Assembly (NCBI GenBank): GCA_948482865.1
Contig: CAOMHR010000102.1
Span: 1-6,139, forward strand
Direction: 5' to 3'
From: Christensenellaceae bacterium
Lineage (GTDB): Bacteria; Bacillota; Clostridia; Christensenellales; Borkfalkiaceae
DNA: 6,139 nt
Made by a program: the position numbers and the translations under genes
Shown here: positions 1 to 4,951 of the stretch, in pieces
Layout: every line of letters begins with the position of its first letter
Numbering within the stretch: the stretch's first letter is position 1
The notes under the pieces: generated by a model
Told to the model about the DNA's origin: nothing
Database searches by the model: none
What the model saw: only the letters and a program-made list of their open reading frames with translations

Positions 1-35
1 AATCCCCCGCAGGCTAAGCCTGCGGGGGATTTTTT
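1..35. terminator. Strong GC-rich hairpin with T-tract, probable bidirectional intrinsic terminator
   Basis: Bases 2-14 pair perfectly with 18-30 (13 bp, core CCCCCGCAGGC) around a 3-nt loop. The plus-strand right arm runs straight into six T (30-35), the classic form for terminating plus-strand transcription entering from left of the window. It also lies 12 bp beyond the stop codon of the minus-strand deoC-like gene. Read in that direction, the hairpin is preceded by A residues and would need a T-tract left of base 1; only two T are visible before the edge. It probably serves convergent transcripts from both sides, but only the plus-strand half is fully seen. Confidence 0.88.
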
Positions 36-47
36 AGTTGTTTGATA

Positions 48-791
48 TTAATTTACTGCATTTAAAATGAGTTGCGCCAAGTCAAGCGCGCATTTGCTGC
101 CGATTATTCCTGCGCCCATATCGACAGCGATATCCATATCGGAAATATTGGATATGCCGTCCGCCTTTATGGTACATTTATCCTTTACAGCCGCTTTCAT
201 ACGCGAAACCACTTCGCCGTCAAAACTGCCGCCGAAATAGCCCGAATGCGTCCTTAACGAAGGAATTCCGCAGTCCGCCGCAATTGTGCAGACCTTATTC
301 AGTTCCTGCGGGGTTAAAAGCGGGCTTTCAACGTTTATTCTTACTGCGCGGTTTTTACCTGCTTTTTTAACTTTTTTAAACTCGCGCTTTACGTATCCCC
401 AGTTGCCGTCTTTAATATAGGAAACGGGAGCTGAAACTTCCGCTTCGTCAACGCCGTCTTTGACCGCCTGTTTTACCGCCGCAACTTTTATTTTTGTGCT
501 GTCGCCGCCGTGAGGGAAAGATATGCACGCGATAAGCGAAACCTGCGGGTCTCTGCCGAGATAGCCGACGCAGGGCTTTACGTGGTTGGGCAAAACGCAC
601 AACGCGCCGATGTTAAACCTTGCGGCTTCCTGACAGGCGCGGCGGAGCAAATTTTTGTCCGTTGTTGCGTCGGTAAGGTTGTATTCGAGTTTGGAAATTT
701 GTCCCTGCGCGGCTTCCAAATTTAATTTGCGCTTAAATTCGGCGTAGCGGAGTTTTTCCTGTTCTTCCATCTTTTCGTCTAATTCTTCCAT
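48..791 (-). CDS. deoC: DeoC-family (deoxyribose-phosphate aldolase-like) protein with altered active site
   Basis: This is a 247-residue TIM-barrel protein of the class I DeoC family, which cleaves 2-deoxyribose-5-phosphate to acetaldehyde and glyceraldehyde-3-phosphate in the cytosol. Family landmarks are visible: ALCVLPNHV (63-71), FPHGG (92-96), GVDEAEV (113-119), a THSGY block (181-185) in place of TSTGF, and IKADGIS (208-214). Aligned with E. coli DeoC, Lys201 is kept (K209), but the Schiff-base Lys167 is Arg (R180, codon AGG), Asp102 is Glu (E118) and Asp16 appears to be Glu (E36). Residues 1-33 are a charged Glu/Lys/Arg-rich, probably helical extension. Length is near the family norm (about 220-260). 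The ATG at 791 has an AAGGG Shine-Dalgarno site at 798-802 with a 6-nt spacer. Family membership is firm, but normal aldolase activity is doubtful. It stands alone, divergent from the small membrane protein gene and followed by the hairpin at 1-35. Confidence 0.88.
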   Translation of the reverse strand: MEELDEKMEEQEKLRYAEFKRKLNLEAAQGQISKLEYNLTDATTDKNLLRRACQEAARFNIGALCVLPNHVKPCVGYLGRDPQVSLIACISFPHGGDSTKIKVAAVKQAVKDGVDEAEVSAPVSYIKDGNWGYVKREFKKVKKAGKNRAVRINVESPLLTPQELNKVCTIAADCGIPSLRTHSGYFGGSFDGEVVSRMKAAVKDKCTIKADGISNISDMDIAVDMGAGIIGSKCALDLAQLILNAVN

Positions 792-844
792 AATATACCC
801 TTATAATATAATTTTTTTATTAATACACCGTTTATAATAGCCGT
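792..844. promoter_or_regulatory. Divergent promoter region between the deoC-like gene and the small membrane protein gene
   Basis: This 53-bp AT-rich spacer separates two divergent starts, so promoters for both should lie here or just inside the genes. The element TATAATA at 833-839 gives a perfect plus-strand -10 (TATAAT, 833-838) and a minus-strand TATTAT (839-834). The plus-strand copy would start RNA at or next to the ATG at 845. The minus-strand copy would give deoC a leader of about 35 nt containing its AAGGG site. A second TATAAT lies at 802-807. I see no convincing -35 box for either direction. Assignment rests on sequence appearance only. Confidence 0.4.
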
Positions 845-1087
845 ATGGCTATAGGTATTTTATATCTGTTTTTGACATTCGTAATATGTTTTATTCTGGT
901 GCATCTGGTACGGCTTGCGTATCTCGGATTTAAAAGCGTAAAAAAGAAACCCGAGCCGCCCAAGGAAAAAGAAAAACCCGCGCCTGAACCGAAGCCCAAA
1001 AAGCCCGAACCGGTTTACTATATTGTAGAAAAGAAGCGGGCAAAAAAGTCCTATTCCGCGCCCAAAGAAATTCAGTTTAAAGATTAA
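845..1087 (+). CDS. Small single-pass membrane protein with Pro/Lys-rich cytosolic tail, function unknown
   Basis: This 80-residue protein is not one I recognise. Residues 4-22 form a hydrophobic helix (GILYLFLTFVICFILVHLV) and have no signal-peptidase-like site, so it should remain as a membrane anchor. A Lys-rich stretch follows, so by the positive-inside rule the C-terminus should be cytosolic. Residues 33-56 are a low-complexity Lys/Pro/Glu linker with repeated KPEP/PKPK units. They lead to a basic C-terminal segment, VYYIVEKKRAKKSYSAPKEI (57-76), which looks less random and could be a binding motif. No Shine-Dalgarno site precedes the ATG, and a TATAAT lies 6 nt upstream, which would fit leaderless expression. 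Its stop codon overlaps that of convergent rsfS at a TTAA. Plus-strand coding is supported by a sensible membrane protein filling the space between two genes; the opposite-strand ORF of 87 residues is less plausible. Confidence 0.72.
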   Translation: MAIGILYLFLTFVICFILVHLVRLAYLGFKSVKKKPEPPKEKEKPAPEPKPKKPEPVYYIVEKKRAKKSYSAPKEIQFKD

Positions 1088-1434
1088 TCTTCGTAGCGGG
1101 TAAGATTTTTGCCGTCTTCCCAAAGTCGTTCAAGGCGGTAAAAGTCCCTTTCTTCGTCGCCGAAAAGGTGAACGATTACGTCCGCATAATCCAGAACAGC
1201 CCACCTGCCGTTTTGGATACCTTCTTTTCTGCGCGGTACTTCGCCGTAATCTTTTTCAAGTTTTTCTTCCAGATTTTCCGCAAGAGATTTAACCTGTATT
1301 TTAGACCTGCCCCCTGCGATTACGAAATAATCGCAAAGGCTGGTCTTATTTTCTACCGCGATATAGACTATATCGCAAGCCTTTTTATCCGATAAAATTT
1401 TGCATATTAAATCAGTTTTTTCTTTACTTGTCAT
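1084..1434 (-). CDS. rsfS: Ribosomal silencing factor RsfS (RsfA/Iojap family)
   Basis: This 116-residue protein matches the RsfS/DUF143 family throughout. RsfS binds ribosomal protein uL14 on the 50S subunit and blocks joining with 30S, lowering translation in poor conditions. Visible landmarks are DIVYIAVENKTSLCDYFVIA (21-40), the GGRSKIQV turn (41-48), the EGIQNGRWAVLDYADVIVHL block (71-90) and the terminal FYRLERLWEDG (98-108) that is characteristic of the family. Length is normal. The ATG at 1434 lies inside the 3' end of nadD-yqeK (11-bp overlap), with an AAAAGGA Shine-Dalgarno site at 1442-1448, so the two are translationally linked. This neighbour order is conserved across Firmicutes. 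The stop codon is interlocked with that of the convergent small membrane protein gene. Confidence 0.96.
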   Translation of the reverse strand: MTSKEKTDLICKILSDKKACDIVYIAVENKTSLCDYFVIAGGRSKIQVKSLAENLEEKLEKDYGEVPRRKEGIQNGRWAVLDYADVIVHLFGDEERDFYRLERLWEDGKNLTRYED

Positions 1435-2557
1435 TTTTTATTCCTTTTAAATATTCGTAAGTTTCAATTGACAGCGGATAAATTTTTTCGCCGCTACGGG
1501 TCAGATAATCAATATTGTGCTTTAACGCGGCAATCAAACATTCGTCTACGTCCTGTGCGAACAATGCGCGCAATTCTTCAACACCCGGATAACTTCTGCC
1601 GCTTTCAAGCATATCGCAAAGATAAATAAGTTTTTCAAGCGCAGACATTCCTATGCGCCCGCCGGTGTGATATCTGATTGCGTTTAGAACGTCTTCGTCG
1701 GTTACGTTAAATACGTGTTCCGCAACATACGCGCCCGCAAACTGATGGACAACCTGTGCGGGAACGCCGCTTTCACACTCAAACCCCTTTAACAACGGGC
1801 TGTTCGCGGGCAAGTATTTGGCGCAGTCGTGCAAAACCGCGGCGGTCAACGCTTTACTTTCGGGAATGTTCAGCCGCGAACAATTTTCCGCCGCCATTAC
1901 CGCAACGCCCACGGTATGCCGCCAACGCTGCTCGGTAAGCATATTTTTAACTGCGCCCGCATACGGCAGGGCGTATATATTATTCCCTTTTATATAATTA
2001 TAAACGTCATTGTCCAGACAATCGGGCTGTTCGCCCAATGCAAGCAACGCGCGGATTTTGGTAGAACTTACGTCTTTGCCGACGTAGCCGAAAACCTGCG
2101 CCCGTGCGTTGAAGCGAACCTTAAAATTTTCAAGCGGCGTTTTAATACTTTCGCCGTCCGCCCTGGCGCACACCGCAAGCGTAACAGCGTTTAATATCCG
2201 TTCTGGATATTTCCATTTTGAAAAACTTTCAAGCATGTCCGCGCCGAGAATAAAATAACGCTCGTCAGACGGATATTTTTTTGCAAATTCTTCACAGGTG
2301 ATATACGAATAACTTATGCCGCCGCGTTCGGTTTCAAAACCGCTGACTTTTGCGCATTCCACTTTTTTAAAAGCAATGCGGCACATTTCAAGGCGGTCAC
2401 ATGCCGAAGCAGTGAGTCTGCCGCCCTTGGACGGCGTTTCCGACGTAGGCATAATTATAACCTTGTCAAGATTGAGCGCACTGACCGCCGCGCGTACTAT
2501 ATTTACGTGTTCGGTATGAACGGGGTTGAACGACCCGCCGAATATTGCTATTTTCAT
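1424..2557 (-). CDS. nadD: NadD-YqeK fusion: nicotinate-nucleotide adenylyltransferase plus HD-domain Ap4A hydrolase
   Basis: One 377-residue chain carries two enzymes that are separate neighbours in Bacillus. Residues 1-195 are NadD, which adenylates nicotinate mononucleotide to deamido-NAD in NAD synthesis. They contain GGSFNPVHTEH (7-17, the nucleotidyltransferase HxGH motif with Glu for Gly) and SSTKIR (164-169). Residues 200-377 are a YqeK-type HD domain; characterised YqeK proteins symmetrically hydrolyse diadenosine tetraphosphate. Metal-binding candidates are H214, H243-D244, H271, H297 (in HTGG) and D315, so the HD set looks complete. There is no stop or frameshift at the junction. 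The ATG at 2557 has no clear Shine-Dalgarno site but a TATATT about 11 nt upstream, suggesting a very short leader. It is the first gene of the nadD-yqeK/rsfS unit and is divergent from the unknown membrane protein. Both halves are confidently assigned. Such fusions occur in several Clostridia, so this one is noteworthy but not unique. Confidence 0.94.
   Translation of the reverse strand: MKIAIFGGSFNPVHTEHVNIVRAAVSALNLDKVIIMPTSETPSKGGRLTASACDRLEMCRIAFKKVECAKVSGFETERGGISYSYITCEEFAKKYPSDERYFILGADMLESFSKWKYPERILNAVTLAVCARADGESIKTPLENFKVRFNARAQVFGYVGKDVSSTKIRALLALGEQPDCLDNDVYNYIKGNNIYALPYAGAVKNMLTEQRWRHTVGVAVMAAENCSRLNIPESKALTAAVLHDCAKYLPANSPLLKGFECESGVPAQVVHQFAGAYVAEHVFNVTDEDVLNAIRYHTGGRIGMSALEKLIYLCDMLESGRSYPGVEELRALFAQDVDECLIAALKHNIDYLTRSGEKIYPLSIETYEYLKGIKNDK
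1442..1448 (-). promoter_or_regulatory. Ribosome binding site of rsfS inside yqeK
   Basis: The minus strand reads AAAAGGA seven nt before the rsfS ATG (1434). It lies within the last codons of nadD-yqeK, supporting this start and coupled translation despite the 11-bp overlap. Confidence 0.8.
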
Positions 2558-2595
2558 ATGGTTTAAAAAATATAAATTATGTCAAAAATGCGTGT
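2558..2595. promoter_or_regulatory. Short divergent promoter region between nadD-yqeK and the unknown membrane protein
   Basis: Only 38 bp separate the two divergent ATG codons, and the core is a run of A/T (2562-2580). The plus strand offers TATAAA at 2571-2576, and the minus strand offers TATATT at 2574-2569 on the same bases, so a shared two-way -10 is possible. A minus-strand TTGACA (2585-2580) looks like a -35 box, but a 17-bp spacer would put its -10 across the nadD start codon, where no match exists. Neither gene has a Shine-Dalgarno site here. The promoter call is inferred from divergence and composition. Confidence 0.35.
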
Positions 2596-3342
2596 ATGAG
2601 AAGACTCAATCTGCCGCTTATACTGGATACGATTTTTGCCGCGTTGTGCGCGTTTTTGCTGTTTTTTACGGCTATGCGCTATTACACCAAAAGCGCGGCA
2701 ATTGCGCTTACTTTCGCAATTTTCGCCTGCATACTTTTCGGCGCGCTCAGCTTTTTGTACATAAGCAAAAAGCAGAACAAAAAGCTGTTGCTTTCACGCG
2801 ACGAAAAGCACAAAAAACTGCTGTCTTTGCACCTTTCGCTCTCTTCAGACGAATACATCTGCGGACTGTTTGAAAAATGCCTTTCCGCCGATTCCGAAAC
2901 AGAAATAAAAGGCGGAAAAATTTTCACCGCAGACAGCGTGTATTTTTTCAACTTCAAGATGCAGCCGCTGTCCGAAGACGACATTGCGAAAATTATAAGG
3001 TATTCGAGTGATAATAAAAAAATCATATTCTGCAGTAAAATTTCAGCAGAAGCCGCCCTTTTGTGCGAGAATTTTTTAATTGAAATACGGAATATAGACG
3101 GCGTTTATAAGCTGTTGAAAGAAAACGGACTTCTGCCCGAAAAATACGTCTATGAAGGCGCTAAAAAGATAAGCGTTTTTAAAAAGATAAAAGCAAGGTT
3201 TAACCGCAAACTTTCCGCGCCGCTGTTCTGGTCGGGCGCGGGGCTGCTGTTTTTAAGCTATTTTACCTTTTTCCCCGTCTATTATATTATCAGCGGAGGA
3301 ATAATGCTTATTCTCTCCGCCGTGGCGTTGGTTTTCAATTAA
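2596..3342 (+). CDS. Four-helix membrane protein with a cytosolic, Mrr-nuclease-like central domain, function unknown
   Basis: I do not recognise this 248-residue protein. It has two N-terminal membrane helices (about 7-27 and 33-56), a soluble region of about 150 residues (57-206), and two C-terminal helices (about 208-224 and 227-247). Basic residues flank the soluble part, so it should be cytosolic. Within it, residues 101-180 resemble the second half of Mrr-type PD-(D/E)xK domains. There is a strand with D113 and NFK at 119-121 where a D...(E/Q)xK active site would sit, then a helix, the strand KKIIFCSKIS (141-150) before AEAALLCENF, and a closing IDGVYKLL (167-174). The central acidic/Gln residue is Asn, so catalysis is uncertain. 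The ATG at 2596 was chosen. An in-frame TTG at 2545 would extend it 17 residues but starts within nadD on the other strand and lacks a ribosome site. It ends 12 bp from convergent yhbY and splits an otherwise conserved gene cluster. Confidence 0.78.
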   Translation: MRRLNLPLILDTIFAALCAFLLFFTAMRYYTKSAAIALTFAIFACILFGALSFLYISKKQNKKLLLSRDEKHKKLLSLHLSLSSDEYICGLFEKCLSADSETEIKGGKIFTADSVYFFNFKMQPLSEDDIAKIIRYSSDNKKIIFCSKISAEAALLCENFLIEIRNIDGVYKLLKENGLLPEKYVYEGAKKISVFKKIKARFNRKLSAPLFWSGAGLLFLSYFTFFPVYYIISGGIMLILSAVALVFN

Positions 3343-3354
3343 GACTTAATACAA

Positions 3355-3648
3355 TTAAATTTCAATATGCTTTACGCCTTTTTTCTGCGATTTTCTGTAA
3401 AGCACGGCTTTTCTGCCTATTACTATAACGCACTCCGCCGAAAGCCTTTCGGCAAGTTCGCGCCCCAAAAGTTGCGGGTCGCCGTCCGCGTTTTCAAGAA
3501 TGTTTATTTTAATAAGCTCCCGGCTTTCAAGACAGTCAGAAAAACTTTTAAGCATATTTTCGCCGATTCCGTCCTTGCCCACCTGCCCTATCGGAGACAG
3601 GTTTGCGGCAAGGGCTTTTAACTTGCTGCGTTGTTTAGATGTCAACAT
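3355..3648 (-). CDS. yhbY: YhbY-type CRM-domain ribosome-assembly RNA-binding protein
   Basis: This 97-residue protein consists almost entirely of one CRM (YhbY/CRS1) domain, a small RNA-binding fold associated with pre-50S ribosomal particles. The N-terminal LTSKQRSKLKALAANLSPIG (2-21) is the usual family start. The basic loop GKDGIGENML (24-33), the strand LIKINILEN (45-53) and the end motif CVIVIGRKAVLYRKS (73-87) are all present. Length is normal for stand-alone members. The ATG at 3648 follows an AAAAGGA site that overlaps the obgE stop codon, with an 11-bp gap. It is therefore probably co-transcribed with obgE and coupled to its translation, a common pairing in Firmicutes. Downstream it faces the unknown membrane protein gene with only 12 bp and no hairpin between. 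Confidence 0.93.
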   Translation of the reverse strand: MLTSKQRSKLKALAANLSPIGQVGKDGIGENMLKSFSDCLESRELIKINILENADGDPQLLGRELAERLSAECVIVIGRKAVLYRKSQKKGVKHIEI

Positions 3649-3654
3649 ATTTTT

Positions 3655-3661
3655 TCCTTTT
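3655..3661 (-). promoter_or_regulatory. Ribosome binding site of yhbY overlapping the obgE stop
   Basis: The minus strand reads AAAAGGA six nt before the yhbY ATG (3648) and overlaps the obgE TAA (3662-3660). This supports the chosen start and suggests reinitiation coupling. Confidence 0.8.
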
Positions 3662-4940
3662 AGTTTATAAAATCAAATTCCACGTCGCCCACTATTACGG
3701 TGTCTTTTTCCTTTACGCCCATTTCGCGCAGACGGGAAATTACTCCCTTTTCACGCAAAATTTTCTGGAAATACGCCATAGAATCGGGGTCGTCCAAAGA
3801 CACGTTTCTGCAAAGCATATCCACAAGCGCGCCTACGACTACAAACGCGTCGCCGTCCGCATAAATTTCAAAGCCCAGATCGCCACCCCTGGTATAAGTA
3901 AAGTTTTCGTCATGCTCTATACGCTTTACGGGGGGCAAACCTTCAAGCACCGAAAAAAGCCCTTCAATAAGCTCATTCGTGCCGTCGCCCGTTATCGCCG
4001 TAACAGTAAAAATTTTGTATTTTCTGCCGTACTTCTTTTTGAAAAGTTTTACGTTCTCTTCCGCGCCGTAAGCGTCGCATTTGTTAAGCGCGATAACCTG
4101 CGGCAACTTTGACAGCGCCTTGCTGTATCCTGCAAGTTCGGCGTTTATTTTTTTGAAATCTTCCGCGGGATCGCGCTGTTCGCACCCCGAAATATCGACC
4201 ACGTGCAACAGCATACGGGTACGCTCTATATGCCTTAAAAAATCGTGACCCAGCCCCGCGCCCTGCGCGGCGCCTTCGATAAGCCCCGGAATATCCGCCG
4301 CGACGAAAGACTTTTCATAGTACTTTACAACGCCGAGATTGGGCGAAAGGGTTGTAAAATGATAGTTTGCGATTTTGGGGCGCGCCGCCGAAATTTTTGA
4401 AAGCAGCGTAGATTTACCCACGTTGGGGAATCCTATAATACCCACGTCCGCGATAACTTTCAGTTCGAGTATAAGTTGGTGCGGCTCAGTCTTCTCGCCC
4501 TTCTGGGCAAAGTTAGGCGCGTGCCGCCTTGCGGTGGTAAAACGCACGTTGCCTTTGCCGCCACGCCCGCCCTGCTGAACCAGTTTTTTTTCGCCGTCGC
4601 AGAACATATCGCAGATTACCGTATCCGTTTCGGCGTCCCTGACAACCGTCCCGACAGGTACCTTTATTACCATATCCGCGCCGAATTTACCGAAGCACTT
4701 GTTGGTCCCGCCGCGTTCGCCGTTGCCCGCAAAATACTTGCTTGTATAACGGAAAGACAGCAAGTCGTTCATACTGCCGTCCGCAACCACATAGACGTTA
4801 CCGCCGTTTCCGCCGTCGCCGCCGTCCGGTCCGCAGGCAGGTTTGCCTTTATACGACTTGAACGAATTCATACCGTCGCCGCCGTCGCCTGATTTGATTG
4901 TAATTTTTACCTTGTCGGTAAAGCCGTTTCTGTCGGACAT
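3660..4940 (-). CDS. obgE: Obg/CgtA GTPase, 50S ribosome assembly
   Basis: This 426-residue GTPase acts in late 50S maturation and is linked to stringent and stress signalling. The Gly-rich Obg fold (1-158) shows repeated GDGGDG, GPDGGDGGNGGNV (37-49) and GGRGGKGNVRF (124-134). The G domain follows with G1 GFPNVGKST (170-178), switch I FTTLSPNLGVV (195-205), G3 DIPG (216-219) leading to the family-typical EGAAQGAGLGHDFLRHIERT, G4 NKCD (286-289) and a G5 TAITG (314-318) where SA is more usual. Residues 350-426 form the OCT domain, ending VIVGDVEFDFIN. All three domains are full length and intact. The usual FRREKY segment early in the Obg fold reads FKSYKG here, a mild divergence. The ATG at 4940 has AAGGA at 4947-4951 with a 6-nt spacer. 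The gene lies 9 bp after rho rather than after rplU-rpmA, its frequent partners. Confidence 0.97.
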   Translation of the reverse strand: MSDRNGFTDKVKITIKSGDGGDGMNSFKSYKGKPACGPDGGDGGNGGNVYVVADGSMNDLLSFRYTSKYFAGNGERGGTNKCFGKFGADMVIKVPVGTVVRDAETDTVICDMFCDGEKKLVQQGGRGGKGNVRFTTARRHAPNFAQKGEKTEPHQLILELKVIADVGIIGFPNVGKSTLLSKISAARPKIANYHFTTLSPNLGVVKYYEKSFVAADIPGLIEGAAQGAGLGHDFLRHIERTRMLLHVVDISGCEQRDPAEDFKKINAELAGYSKALSKLPQVIALNKCDAYGAEENVKLFKKKYGRKYKIFTVTAITGDGTNELIEGLFSVLEGLPPVKRIEHDENFTYTRGGDLGFEIYADGDAFVVVGALVDMLCRNVSLDDPDSMAYFQKILREKGVISRLREMGVKEKDTVIVGDVEFDFIN

Positions 4941-4946
4941 AATTTT

Positions 4947-4951
4947 TCCTT
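4947..4951 (-). promoter_or_regulatory. Ribosome binding site of obgE overlapping the rho stop
   Basis: The minus strand reads AAGGA six nt before the obgE ATG (4940). It overlaps the rho TAA (4952-4950), supporting the start and an operon with rho. Confidence 0.8.

Noticed and set aside
964..1014. Possible nucleotide repeat array in the Lys/Pro/Glu-coding stretch
   Set aside because: The similarity is at the amino-acid level with varied codons; no regular tandem unit can be read in the DNA.
860..1123. Minus-strand ORF of 87 codons opposite the small membrane protein gene
   Set aside because: Its Phe/Arg/Gly runs are the mirror of the Lys/Pro/Glu-rich plus-strand frame. It overlaps the rsfS 3' end and has no ribosome site, whereas the plus-strand product has a sensible membrane anchor.
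2545..2547. TTG start adding 17 residues to the unknown membrane protein
   Set aside because: It lies inside the start of nadD on the opposite strand, lacks a ribosome site, and the extra residues add a polar stretch before the first helix. The ATG at 2596 is more natural.
2580..2585. TTGACA on the minus strand as the -35 box of nadD
   Set aside because: With a normal 16-18 bp spacer the -10 would fall on the nadD start codon, where there is no TATAAT-like match.
4476..4892. Plus-strand ORF of 138 codons opposite obgE, and others opposite rho and obgE (3639-4112, 4987-5577, 5145-5609)
   Set aside because: They lie wholly or mostly antisense to strongly conserved genes, show no domain or ribosome site, and their Ala/Val/Arg-rich or Phe/Tyr-rich composition is what the complement of GC-skewed codons yields.
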